Positions 23,449 to 31,910 of a DNA stretch of 32,166 bases are shown one piece after another. The stretch is from Bacillota bacterium (GTDB lineage: Bacteria; Bacillota; Clostridia; Acetivibrionales; DSM-1351), in contig JAEYNY010000033.1 in NCBI GenBank assembly GCA_023412275.1, forward strand, positions 1 to 32,166, read 5' to 3'. How positions within the stretch are numbered: position 1 is the first letter of the stretch; each line of letters begins with the position of its first letter. The notes under the pieces are model-generated. The model was not told the origin of the DNA. It worked only from the letters and a program-made list of their open reading frames with translations, and searched no databases. Position numbers and translations under genes: made by a program.

Positions 23449-25113
23449 GTGGAGAAACTGATAGAGATTACTGTGGGTAGTTTACTAGATGATATGGCAA
23501 AGAGATATCCAGATCATGACTGTGCATTATACACAGATCGCCCATTCAGAAAAACTTATTCTGAATTTAACCAACTTTGCAATAAAGTTGCAAAGAGTTT
23601 TCTCAAAATGGGGATTAAAAAGGGCGATCATATTGCAATTTGGGCAACAAACGTACCAGAATGGCTTATTACACTGTTTGCCTCAGCAAAAATAGGAGCT
23701 GTTCTTGTAACTGTAAATACTAACTACAAAGTATTCGAGCTTGAATACTTGTTAAAACAATCGGATACAAATACATTAGTTCTTTTAGATGGTTTCAAGG
23801 ATTCCAATTACATACAGATTATTAATGAACTCTGTCCTGAATTAAAGAACTCTGAGCCGGGTAATTTTCATAGTGAAAAACTGCCATATCTGAAAAATGT
23901 TATAAGTGTCAGCAATGAGAAGCATCCAGGAATGTTCAGCTGGGATGATATTATTGAATTTGGCAGAGATATTTCTGACGAAGAACTTTACAACATCAGC
24001 AATAGTCTTGATTGCCACGATGTTATTAATATGCAATACACTTCAGGAACTACAGGTTTTCCAAAGGGTGTAATGCTTACGCATTATAACATTATAAATA
24101 ATGGTATGTGTATAGGTGACTGCATGCATTTTACCTACCAAGATAAACTGTGTATTCCTGTTCCGTTTTTCCATTGCTTTGGATTGGTTCTTGCAATAAT
24201 GGCCTGCGTGACTCATGGAACAACAATGGTTCCCGTTGATTATTACTCACCACTAAAGGTTATGAATGCAATTCAAAGCGAGCGTTGTACAGCAGTACAT
24301 GGTGTTCCTACAATGTACATAGCAATGCTTGAACATGCGGATTTTAGTAAATTTGATTTTTCTTCACTAAGAACAGGAATTATGTCCGGTTCACCATGTC
24401 CTATAAAAGTTATGGAAGCAGTTGTGGAAAAAATGAATATGAAGGATATAACTATTCCTTATGGTCAGACAGAGGCTTCTCCTGTATGCACCCAGACGAG
24501 AATAGGCGATAGTCTTGAACTTAGGGTTTCCACCGTGGGGCGTGCACTTCCATTCATTGAATGTAAGATTGTTGATCCCGAAACCAATCAGGACCTTCCG
24601 GACGGCGTTCCCGGAGAATTTGTTGCCAGAGGCTACAATGTTATGAAGGGTTATTACAAGATGCCGGAAGCGACTGCCCAGGCAATTGATGCTGACGGGT
24701 GGCTTCACACAGGAGATTTGGCAACAAGGGATGAAAATGGATATTACAAGATTACAGGCAGAATAAAGGATATGATTATCAGAGGTGGAGAAAATATTTA
24801 TCCAAAGGAAATAGAAGAGTTTTTATATACACTGCCGGAAATTAAGGATGTACAGGTAATTGGTGTTCCGTCTAAAGTATATGGAGAGGAAATAATGGCC
24901 TGCATTATACTTAAAGAAGGTTGCATTTTGACAGAAGAACAGGTTAAAGATGCAGTAAAAGCTAATATGGCAAGGCATAAAACTCCTAAATATGTTGGTT
25001 TTTTGGATAGTTTTCCAATGACTGCAAGCGGAAAGATTCAGAAGTACAAAATGAGGGAAAATGCCATTGCAGAGCTGGGACTTGAGGATGAAGCGGCTAT
25101 AGAGACTGCATAA
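23449..25113 (+). CDS. AMP-dependent acyl-CoA synthetase (fatty-acyl/aryl-acyl-CoA ligase)
   Basis: A 554-residue member of the ANL superfamily that activates a carboxylic acid via acyl-AMP to acyl-CoA. It has the P-loop YTSGTTGFPKGV, GQTEASP, the GWLHTGDLA and GRIKDMIIRGGENIYPKEIE motifs, and the C-terminal catalytic Lys in TASGKIQK. Substrate range is not visible; it fits medium/long-chain fatty acyl-CoA synthetases best. The start is GTG 23449, with GGAGG (23436-23440) 8 bases before it. It is controlled by a T-box, which is unusual for this enzyme type and ties it to an amino acid supply. A terminator follows the gene. Confidence 0.9.
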   Translation: MEKLIEITVGSLLDDMAKRYPDHDCALYTDRPFRKTYSEFNQLCNKVAKSFLKMGIKKGDHIAIWATNVPEWLITLFASAKIGAVLVTVNTNYKVFELEYLLKQSDTNTLVLLDGFKDSNYIQIINELCPELKNSEPGNFHSEKLPYLKNVISVSNEKHPGMFSWDDIIEFGRDISDEELYNISNSLDCHDVINMQYTSGTTGFPKGVMLTHYNIINNGMCIGDCMHFTYQDKLCIPVPFFHCFGLVLAIMACVTHGTTMVPVDYYSPLKVMNAIQSERCTAVHGVPTMYIAMLEHADFSKFDFSSLRTGIMSGSPCPIKVMEAVVEKMNMKDITIPYGQTEASPVCTQTRIGDSLELRVSTVGRALPFIECKIVDPETNQDLPDGVPGEFVARGYNVMKGYYKMPEATAQAIDADGWLHTGDLATRDENGYYKITGRIKDMIIRGGENIYPKEIEEFLYTLPEIKDVQVIGVPSKVYGEEIMACIILKEGCILTEEQVKDAVKANMARHKTPKYVGFLDSFPMTASGKIQKYKMRENAIAELGLEDEAAIETA

Positions 25114-25166
25114 TGTGTATGTTGCCAATTGACTTAATGAATATTATAATTAAATAGAAGTAATTA

Positions 25167-25194
25167 ATTGCCAGTTTAAATACTGGCAATTTTT
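25167..25194 (+). terminator. Terminator after the acyl-CoA synthetase
   Basis: ATTGCCAGT (25167-25175) pairs with ACTGGCAAT (25182-25190), then TTTTT. It lies only 17 bases before the next start, so some read-through or a separate promoter is needed for the next gene. Confidence 0.85.
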
Positions 25195-25210
25195 ATATAT
25201 GGAGGTATAT

Positions 25211-26515
25211 ATGTCTTTTTTAAATGATATAGAAAAAAAGGTTTTGGTATTTGACGGGTCTATGGGGATTATGCTTCAAAGCAAGGGACTCGAAGTGGGA
25301 ACTTGTCCTGAAGAGTGGAATATTACTCACCCTGAAAAGGTCAAGGAAATATATACAGCATACCGTGATGCAGGGGCGAATGTAATTCAATCAAATACCT
25401 TTCAATCCAATCTTATGAAACTCTCTGAATATGGATTGCAGGACAAGCATTATGATATTAATTTTGCTGGTGTCAGTCTTGCGAAGGAAGTAATGGGGGA
25501 TAATGGATATGTAGCTGCTTCCATAGGCCCTTTGGGAAAACTTTTGGAGCCTTTTGGGGATTTGACATTTGAGAAGGCCTACAATACATTTAAGGAGCAA
25601 GTTGTTGCTGTAGCTGCCGGGGGTGCTGATGTTATAAGCTTCGAAACATTTACAGATGTAAGTGAGATGAGAATTGCCCTTTTGGCTGCTAAAGAAAATT
25701 GTAACTTGCCCGCTATTTGTTCAATCTCCTATGAGCAGAACGGAAGAACGCTGATGGGCTCAGACCCGGCTGTTTGTGCTTGCATTCTGCACTCACTGGG
25801 AGCTGATATGATTGGTACAAATTGTTCCTTTGGACCGGAATACATGATAAAGGTTGCTGAAAACTATGGAAAGACCGGCTTGAATTTTAGCATTAAGCCC
25901 AATGCAGGGATTCCTCAGACAATAGACGGTAAATTGGTCTATGATGAAACTCCTGAAAAATTTGCGAAATACGCACAAGAATTTATAAAAAATGGAGCAA
26001 GGCTTGTTGGTGGGTGCTGCGGGACAAGACCTGAATTTATTGCTGAAATTTCAAAGGTAGTCAGCGAATGTAATGCGGTAACTTTCCCCTTGAACGTTGA
26101 TTTTATCACATCGTCTACAAAAGTAATTTCTTTTGTAGATATAAATCAAATAGAAATGGGATGGATAGATATTAATAAGGAAGAAACTCTGAAAAGAGAC
26201 CTTTTGACAGGAGATGTATCTTCCATTACAGATATCGCTATGGATTTGATGGAAGAAGACTACGGATTAATTGCTATTGATGTAGATGTGAACGGGGCAG
26301 ACGAACTGCTGTTATCTCATGTAGTAAAGGAAGCTCAGACTTACTTGAAACAGCCGTTTGTTTTAAAATCGGACAATCCTAAGTCTCTTGAGGCTGCTCT
26401 GAGAATATACAAAGGCAGGGCAGGGGTTATTACTAAGGCTTCTGACTGTGTGGATGAAATACTTTATAAATATGGGGCTGTAAATGTTGGAGGATTTATT
26501 TCAAATGAAAAATAA
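25211..26515 (+). CDS. Homocysteine S-methyltransferase domain protein with a partial pterin-type domain
   Basis: A 434-residue protein. Residues about 1-290 are the zinc-dependent homocysteine-binding domain of MetH: VFDGSMGIMLQSKGL at the start, GANVIQSNTFQSN, and zinc ligands in GTNCSFGP and VGGCCGTRP. Residues about 300-430 resemble only the first half of the methyltetrahydrofolate-binding barrel of MetH (AIDVDVNGADELLL, PFVLKSDNPKSLEAALRIYKGRAGVI), and no cobalamin domain follows. It may make methionine with partner proteins encoded elsewhere. ATG 25211 was chosen over ATG 25199 because GGAGG (25201-25205) lies between them. It overlaps the rhomboid gene by 11 bases. Confidence 0.85.
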   Translation: MSFLNDIEKKVLVFDGSMGIMLQSKGLEVGTCPEEWNITHPEKVKEIYTAYRDAGANVIQSNTFQSNLMKLSEYGLQDKHYDINFAGVSLAKEVMGDNGYVAASIGPLGKLLEPFGDLTFEKAYNTFKEQVVAVAAGGADVISFETFTDVSEMRIALLAAKENCNLPAICSISYEQNGRTLMGSDPAVCACILHSLGADMIGTNCSFGPEYMIKVAENYGKTGLNFSIKPNAGIPQTIDGKLVYDETPEKFAKYAQEFIKNGARLVGGCCGTRPEFIAEISKVVSECNAVTFPLNVDFITSSTKVISFVDINQIEMGWIDINKEETLKRDLLTGDVSSITDIAMDLMEEDYGLIAIDVDVNGADELLLSHVVKEAQTYLKQPFVLKSDNPKSLEAALRIYKGRAGVITKASDCVDEILYKYGAVNVGGFISNEK

Positions 26516-28064
26516 TTATTTATATTCCCTTGTGAGATATCTTGTGGAAAAGGATTATTACCACCTGATTTCAGCTGACAATCAGATGCCCGACTTATCT
26601 AGTGGTATTGCAAGTTTGATTAGAGAGATTCAGGGAACTTCTGTATTTGTTGAAATTATTGATGCAGACAGATACACAATAGAGCAGATCAGGAACATCA
26701 TGTTAAACGGTGCAGCAATGCTGAATAATATTCAAGGTAGTAACGCTTATATTTTCAAGGTTTTTCTGTTTGAAAACACAACAGATATAGATAAAGTTGA
26801 AATTATTAAGCAACATCAGATGGATATTACCTTGGAAAAACGCTTTATGAAATGTATTTCTTTAAACATTTCTTCAAAACAGGTTGAGAAATATTTCAGT
26901 GTTCCGGCTTTTGACGCCGGATTGGTAAAGACTTTTAAAAGATTTTTTTCAAAGGGCCTTGAGAAAAGGGAAACTGATTATACAGATATAGAAAGCATTA
27001 TTGAGAAAAGAAAAAAGGACTTTGAAATAAAATTCAAGGCTCAAACGCCATGGCTGACATATATTATTATTGCATTTAATATTGTTATGTATGGCTTGTT
27101 ACAGCTTGTGGCCATGAAAACTGGAACCGCTTATGAACAACAGCTGGAGCCCTTTGGGGCCAAAGTAAATAATCTCATTATGGAAGGGCAGTACTGGAGA
27201 TTTTTTGCACCAATGTTCCTGCATGCTGATATTGTTCACTTGGCTGTAAACTGCTATTCCATTTATATTATAGGGTCTCAGGTGGAAAAAATCTTCGGAC
27301 GAGGAAGGTTTCTGGCTATTTACTTTGTCTCGGGTTTCATTGGAGCAGTAGCAAGTTTTGCCTTCTCGTTGAATTCCTCTGTAGGGGCATCGGGTGCAAT
27401 ATTTGGTTTAGTAGGTGCTATGTTGTATTTTTCGTTACGACGTCCTGCTCTTTTAAAAAGCAGTTATGGTGCGAATCTTATTACTATGCTTGTAATAAAC
27501 CTTGCTTATGGTTTTATGAACAAGCGAATAGACAATCATGCGCACATAGGTGGTTTTGTAGGAGGATTTCTGACTTCTGTAGCTGTTTATTCTTACAAAG
27601 AAACAAATGGGAAAACCTTACTGAAAAAAGTAACATCACTATTACTTGTTGTAGCAATTGCAGTCGGAACGCTATTTTATGGCTTTAATAATGACATAAA
27701 TACCCTCTCACCTAAGCTTGCTGCGCTAGAGCAGTTTGATATTCAGAATAACTGGCCAGAGTCGGAAAAAAAGGCGGAGGAAATTCTTTCGTTGAACCCA
27801 TCTGATAAAGATATAAAGACCAGAGTATTATGGTCTTTAATCAGAGCTGAAGTAAGTCAAGGAAAATTTGATAAGGGGATTAAGGATTCAAAGACTTTAG
27901 CGGAACTAAGTCCTGCTGAAGGACATTATGTGCTTGGAGTCATATACTACAATACAAAAGAATTTGATAAAGCTAAGCAGGAGCTTGAGGAAGCCAAAAG
28001 AGCAGGCTCAACAAATACCGAAAATATTAATGAGATGCTTTCCAACATTGAAAACATTAAATAA
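26505..28064 (+). CDS. Rhomboid family intramembrane serine protease with TPR-like tail
   Basis: A 519-residue membrane protease. Residues 1-180 are a cytosolic domain of unknown kind. The rhomboid core of about six helices spans residues 185-400. The catalytic dyad is Ser296 in GASGAIFGLVG and His347 in DNHAHIGGFVGGF, with the supporting HLAVN (245-249). The C-terminal ~100 residues look like tetratricopeptide repeats (YNTKEFDKAKQELEEA). The layout resembles GluP/YqgP-type rhomboids of Firmicutes, which act in membrane protein quality control. ATG 26505 was chosen because GGAGG is 11 bases upstream; ATG 26484 would precede that site. It overlaps the previous gene, so translational coupling is likely. 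Confidence 0.92.
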   Translation: MKNNYLYSLVRYLVEKDYYHLISADNQMPDLSSGIASLIREIQGTSVFVEIIDADRYTIEQIRNIMLNGAAMLNNIQGSNAYIFKVFLFENTTDIDKVEIIKQHQMDITLEKRFMKCISLNISSKQVEKYFSVPAFDAGLVKTFKRFFSKGLEKRETDYTDIESIIEKRKKDFEIKFKAQTPWLTYIIIAFNIVMYGLLQLVAMKTGTAYEQQLEPFGAKVNNLIMEGQYWRFFAPMFLHADIVHLAVNCYSIYIIGSQVEKIFGRGRFLAIYFVSGFIGAVASFAFSLNSSVGASGAIFGLVGAMLYFSLRRPALLKSSYGANLITMLVINLAYGFMNKRIDNHAHIGGFVGGFLTSVAVYSYKETNGKTLLKKVTSLLLVVAIAVGTLFYGFNNDINTLSPKLAALEQFDIQNNWPESEKKAEEILSLNPSDKDIKTRVLWSLIRAEVSQGKFDKGIKDSKTLAELSPAEGHYVLGVIYYNTKEFDKAKQELEEAKRAGSTNTENINEMLSNIENIK

Positions 28065-28076
28065 GAAGCAAAGCAT

Positions 28077-28121
28077 AAAAAGGCAAATTAACCAAAATAA
28101 ATTTGGTTAATTTGCCTTTTT
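28077..28121. terminator. Bidirectional terminator between rhomboid and pdxT
   Basis: A near-perfect stem of about 19-20 bp (arms from AAAAAGGCAAATTAACC and its complement) with a short AT loop. T-runs are present on both strands, serving the convergent genes. Confidence 0.93.
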
Positions 28122-28133
28122 AACATATGTTCT

Positions 28134-28703
28134 TTATATCATTTCTGAAAAGTATTTGTGAAAACTAAGGTCATTTGTAAGTTCCGGATGAAAGGATGTG
28201 GCAAGCATATTGTTCTGTCTGCATGCAACTATATTTTCGTTTACACGTAGGATGACCTCCACCTGTGGGCCCACATTAACTACATAGGGCGCTCTGATAA
28301 ATACCAAAGGTATTTTTTCAGAAGAAAGAGCCGGAAGTGAAACTTCCGTAGTAAAGCTATCCAACTGCCTCCCATACCCGTTTCTCACAACGTTTATGTC
28401 CATTACTTCAAGATGACGACGGTGGTCATTTGTGATTTCTTTTGCAAGAATAATCATACCTGCGCAGGTTCCCCATACGGGCATTCCTGAGCTTATTCTT
28501 GCTTTTAATGGTTTTGCCAGATGAAAATCACAAATAAGCCTTCCGATTGCAGTACTTTCACCACCGGGAATAATAAGTCCGTCTATGTTTTCTATGTCTT
28601 CTTTATATTTTACGCTACATGGTTCTACATCAGGTATTTTGGCAAGTTTCTCCAAATGCTCTGAGATAGCACCCTGTAAACCTAATACACCTATTTTTTT
28701 CAT
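28134..28703 (-). CDS. pdxT: Pyridoxal 5'-phosphate synthase glutaminase subunit PdxT
   Basis: Hydrolyses glutamine and passes ammonia to PdxS for PLP synthesis. The 189-residue class I glutaminase has GGES (47-50), the nucleophile C80 in VWGTCAGM, and the His/Glu pair of the triad in SFHPELT (H172, E174). The N-terminal KIGVLGLQGAISEHL is typical. The start ATG is preceded by AAAGGA. It lies 20 bases after pdxS on the same strand, so the two are co-transcribed and made in the 1:1 ratio of the 12+12 complex. Confidence 0.96.
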   Translation of the reverse strand: MKKIGVLGLQGAISEHLEKLAKIPDVEPCSVKYKEDIENIDGLIIPGGESTAIGRLICDFHLAKPLKARISSGMPVWGTCAGMIILAKEITNDHRRHLEVMDINVVRNGYGRQLDSFTTEVSLPALSSEKIPLVFIRAPYVVNVGPQVEVILRVNENIVACRQNNMLATSFHPELTNDLSFHKYFSEMI

Positions 28704-28723
28704 TTTTGTTCCTTTCTATAAGA

Positions 28724-29602
28724 TTACCATCCTCTGGAGGCATACAGGCTGTTGCCTGACAGTTCTCTTACATCTATGGAATCCATTGCAGTACCCAACT
28801 CTTCTGAAACTTCCGCGATGATTTTTGGATCATTGTAATAAGTGGTTGCCTTTACAATAGCCTGAGCTCTTTTTGCAGGATCTGAAGATTTGAATATCCC
28901 TGAACCAACGAAAACACCGTCGCATCCAAGCTGCATCATTAATGCTGCATCTGCCGGAGTTGCGATTCCGCCTGCTGCAAAGTTAATAACAGGAAGTTTA
29001 CCATTTTCGTGAACATAGAGTACCAGGTCATATGGAGCAGCTAGTTCTTTTGCTATTGTCATAAGCTCCTGCTTGGATGCACTCTGAACCTTTCTGATTT
29101 CGTTTGTTACAGTTCTCATATGTCTGACTGCTTCAACAACATTTCCGGTGCCGGCTTCACCTTTTGTTCTTATCATGGATGCACCTTCTCCAATTCTTCT
29201 GAGAGCTTCTCCGAGATTTTTTGCACCGCATACAAAGGGAACCTTAAATGAATGCTTATCTATGTGAAATTCTTCATCGGCGGGGGTTAATACTTCGCTT
29301 TCATCAATATAGTCGATTGAAAGAGCTTCAAGTACCTGTGCTTCAACAAAATGTCCTATTCTTACCTTTGCCATTACAGGAATTGATACGGCTTTTTGTA
29401 TCTCTTTTATCATTTGGGGATCGGACATTCTTGCAACTCCTCCGGCTTTTCTTATGTCTGAAGGAACTCTTTCAAGTGCCATTACTGCAACGGCACCGGC
29501 TTTTTGTGCAATTTCGGCTTCCTTTGCATTTACTACATCCATTATTACTCCGCCTTTGAGCATTTGTGCAAGATTTTTGTTTAATTCATATCTCTCATTC
29601 AT
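28724..29602 (-). CDS. pdxS: Pyridoxal 5'-phosphate synthase subunit PdxS
   Basis: Builds PLP from ribose 5-phosphate, glyceraldehyde 3-phosphate and ammonia (deoxyxylulose-independent route). The 292-residue TIM barrel has GGVIMDVVNAKEAEIAQKAG, the ribose-phosphate-binding Lys in PVMAKVRIGHFVEAQ (K79), MIRTKGEAGTGNVVEAVRH, and FAAGGIATPADAALMMQLG. AAGGAGT precedes the ATG at 8 bases. It is divergent from pdxR, and the 232-base spacer contains a probable PdxR operator at 29644-29661. Confidence 0.97.
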   Translation of the reverse strand: MNERYELNKNLAQMLKGGVIMDVVNAKEAEIAQKAGAVAVMALERVPSDIRKAGGVARMSDPQMIKEIQKAVSIPVMAKVRIGHFVEAQVLEALSIDYIDESEVLTPADEEFHIDKHSFKVPFVCGAKNLGEALRRIGEGASMIRTKGEAGTGNVVEAVRHMRTVTNEIRKVQSASKQELMTIAKELAAPYDLVLYVHENGKLPVINFAAGGIATPADAALMMQLGCDGVFVGSGIFKSSDPAKRAQAIVKATTYYNDPKIIAEVSEELGTAMDSIDVRELSGNSLYASRGW

Positions 29603-29643
29603 AATACATACTCCTTTACTTTTATTTATAAATAGAATATACT

Positions 29644-29661
29644 AATTGTACCGATACACTT
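29644..29661 (-). promoter_or_regulatory. Probable PdxR operator at the pdxS promoter
   Basis: AATTGTACCGATACACTT matches 16 of 18 bases of the perfect palindrome in the pdxR 5' end. It lies 42 bases before the pdxS start, near a possible TATTCT -10 (minus strand 29639-29634). PdxR-type regulators usually activate pdxST when PLP is low. Confidence 0.65.
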
Positions 29662-29834
29662 ATGGGTGATTGCGGCTAAATTTCGTACATTTTTACACAA
29701 AGAAAATTAAATGTCAATATGAATTTCAAAAAAATAAAATGACTTTTTACTTGAATACATAGATAAAATGAAATATGTCGAAATGAAAAACATAAATGTA
29801 GAGCTTATGTCGGTTGATATGAAAGTGAGACAAT

Positions 29835-31256
29835 ATGAAAATTGTATCGATACAATTAATGAATAAGGAGCAGCCTAAATACTTACAGCTTTTTAACAAC
29901 ATCAGAGAACAGATTTCGCAGGGTGAAATGAAACCTGGAGAGCGTCTTCCTGCAATAAGGAGTCTTGCTTCTCAATTGGGAGTAAATACCAGTACAGTAG
30001 TTAATGCATATAAACAGCTTGAAAGCAACAGCTATATAACAGCCAAAAAGGGAAGCGGATATTTTGTTTCAGATACCAAAACCGGAAAGCAAGATACACA
30101 TTTTTCCAGTGACTTGGGATTGTCCAAGGATACCTCTGTTATTAACTTTGCAAGTGCAACCCCACACCCGTCAATTTTTCCTATTGAATCATTTAAAGCT
30201 TGTATAAATGAGGTGTTGGAAAGGGACAAAGGCTTTGCCTTCGGGTACGATGAAAGTAACGGCTACAGGCCATTGAGACAGTCAATTCTAGATTATTTTA
30301 ACAGGGAGTATTCTATTTCTGTTGAAAATGAGAATTACCTCCAAATTGTTTCAGGAGCACAGCAGGGGATAGATATTATAGGCAAAGTACTATTAAACCC
30401 CGGAGATTATGTTATAACAGAAACTCCTACTTATGATGGTGCTGTTGCAGCATTTAAATCAAGAGGAGCTAGAATTGTCAATGTTAACATGGAAAAAGAT
30501 GGAATGGACATGGAGGAACTTGAAAAAAAGGTTCGTATTTGCAAGCCCCAATTGATATATGTTATGTCCAGATATCAGAATCCAACTACGGTATGCTACA
30601 GTGAGGAAAAGCTAAAAAATCTGCTGCTTCTGGCAAAAAAGAATAACCTGTATATCGTTGAAGATGATTCTATGTCGGAATTATACTTTGAAAAGGAAAA
30701 ACCTTTGCCCCTGAAAACTGTGGATACCGATAACGAATGTGTAATTTACCTGAAAAGTTTTTCTAAAATTCTTATGCCGGGTCTGAGAGTAGGGTGCATG
30801 GTTATACCTAATAAACTATTAAGTGAATTTACTAAAATAAAGCATACAAGCGATATTTCATCATCCGGATTAATACAAAGGTCCCTTGACTTATATTTCA
30901 GAAGTGAAAAGTGGGACGAACATTTGCAGTATATGAAGGAGATTTACAGAGGCAGATTTGAATTTATGCTTTCCGGCTTGGAAAGATTGAGAAAATATGG
31001 GCTCAAATATGAAAAACCAGGTGGAGGGTTGTACTTCTGGGTAAAGTTGCCACGTTATCTGTCGGCAAAGTTCTTTTATCAAAGGTGCAAAAAAAATGGT
31101 CTTGTGTTTATTCCTTCCGGCATATTTTATGATAATATTCACAAAAACTGTGATGATTATATAAGACTTAGTTTTGCATCAGCAGGAATTGACCAAATCA
31201 GTGAAGGTATGGCCATTTTGGAAAAGTGTCTTCAAAACAAGTGTCAGGAAGAATAG
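29835..31256 (+). CDS. pdxR: PdxR-like MocR-family regulator of PLP synthesis
   Basis: A 473-residue fusion of a GntR winged helix (residues about 14-78; RLPAIRSLASQLGVNTSTVV and AKKGSGYFV) with an aminotransferase domain (100-465) that keeps the PLP-binding K311 in LKSFSKILMPGLRVG. Location divergent from pdxST makes it the probable PLP sensor, repressing or activating pdxST according to PLP level. Where other family members have EDDPY, this protein has EDDSM at 276-280, so the conserved Tyr near PLP is missing; that fits a sensing rather than catalytic role. ATG 29835 fits the family start; a palindrome overlaps the first codons. The gene end overlaps a convergent gene by 13 bases. Confidence 0.9.
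   Translation: MKIVSIQLMNKEQPKYLQLFNNIREQISQGEMKPGERLPAIRSLASQLGVNTSTVVNAYKQLESNSYITAKKGSGYFVSDTKTGKQDTHFSSDLGLSKDTSVINFASATPHPSIFPIESFKACINEVLERDKGFAFGYDESNGYRPLRQSILDYFNREYSISVENENYLQIVSGAQQGIDIIGKVLLNPGDYVITETPTYDGAVAAFKSRGARIVNVNMEKDGMDMEELEKKVRICKPQLIYVMSRYQNPTTVCYSEEKLKNLLLLAKKNNLYIVEDDSMSELYFEKEKPLPLKTVDTDNECVIYLKSFSKILMPGLRVGCMVIPNKLLSEFTKIKHTSDISSSGLIQRSLDLYFRSEKWDEHLQYMKEIYRGRFEFMLSGLERLRKYGLKYEKPGGGLYFWVKLPRYLSAKFFYQRCKKNGLVFIPSGIFYDNIHKNCDDYIRLSFASAGIDQISEGMAILEKCLQNKCQEE
29840..29857 (+). promoter_or_regulatory. Probable PdxR operator inside the pdxR start
   Basis: AATTGTATCGATACAATT, a perfect 18-bp palindrome beginning 5 bases after the A of the pdxR ATG. A near copy lies before pdxS. 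It suggests autorepression. Confidence 0.65.
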
Positions 31257-31747
31257 TTAAGCCGTCTGAATCTTCCGAAAAGCTTGTTTCTGTAATATTT
31301 ATTATAGGTACTTTGGCTTAATCCATAATCAATCAAGACGGGGACGTTGTTAACGATTCCCCAGCTTGATGCTCTTTTTAAGTCACCACTGCCTATATTT
31401 TTACTTTCTATATCTTCCTCAAATACTGGCCTTTTAATAAGGTCACTCATAGTTTGTACTTTGTAGTATCTCAAAACTATCCTGATATCCGTGATTTTTT
31501 TAGCTTTTACCATTATAAGATATCTGTGATTTTCAGAAGCAGCAGCAATTTCAGCAAAGAAGCCTGACTTAGATGACCGGTATGTAGAATGCTCGGTTTC
31601 GTTCTGCAAAATCCCTCTGACATCTTTTGCTACCTTAACTACATAGCCATTGCCTAAGTCATATACGTTCCGACATGAACCAGAACCGATACGTTTATAT
31701 TTATTTTTTTTAAGATTATAAACAAGTTCATCGAAGTTAAAATCCAT
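31244..31747 (-). CDS. Small protein-kinase-like fold protein
   Basis: A 167-residue soluble protein. It has a Gly-rich-loop-like GSGSCRNVYDLGNGYVVKVAK (about 22-42, with a candidate ATP-binding Lys), a middle that includes RYLIMVKA like a hinge, and near the C-terminus VLIDYGLS (about 141-148), which resembles the DFG segment of kinases. The catalytic HRD loop is not clear, so it may be a reduced or inactive kinase. Similar small proteins occur in Firmicutes and phages; I cannot name a function. The ATG at 31747 follows AGGAG at 6 bases. Its stop end overlaps pdxR by 13 bases (convergent). Confidence 0.7.
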   Translation of the reverse strand: MDFNFDELVYNLKKNKYKRIGSGSCRNVYDLGNGYVVKVAKDVRGILQNETEHSTYRSSKSGFFAEIAAASENHRYLIMVKAKKITDIRIVLRYYKVQTMSDLIKRPVFEEDIESKNIGSGDLKRASSWGIVNNVPVLIDYGLSQSTYNKYYRNKLFGRFRRLNYSS

Positions 31748-31853
31748 TGTGTGCTCCTAACTATTTAAGTACATTACATTTTATTCCAACTATTTAATTA
31801 TGTGATTTTAATTATAAGAGAGTCGTTTAATGGTAAAAATTAAAATAGTAGCC

Positions 31854-31883
31854 TTGACGGCGGTTAGGTAATTGATGTATTAT
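31854..31883 (+). promoter_or_regulatory. Promoter of the second T-box leader
   Basis: TTGACG (31854-31859), 18-base spacer, TATTAT (31878-31883). It is similar to the promoter of the first T-box. Confidence 0.7.
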
Positions 31884-31910
31884 TAATTTAATATTTAATA
31901 TCATAAATAT

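Noticed and set aside
24391..24708. 105-residue antisense frame inside the acyl-CoA synthetase gene
   Set aside because: It is the shadow of a strongly conserved coding region, with no ribosome binding site or family likeness.
29248..29559. 103-residue Leu-rich frame opposite pdxS
   Set aside because: It is a mirror of pdxS codons, without start signal.
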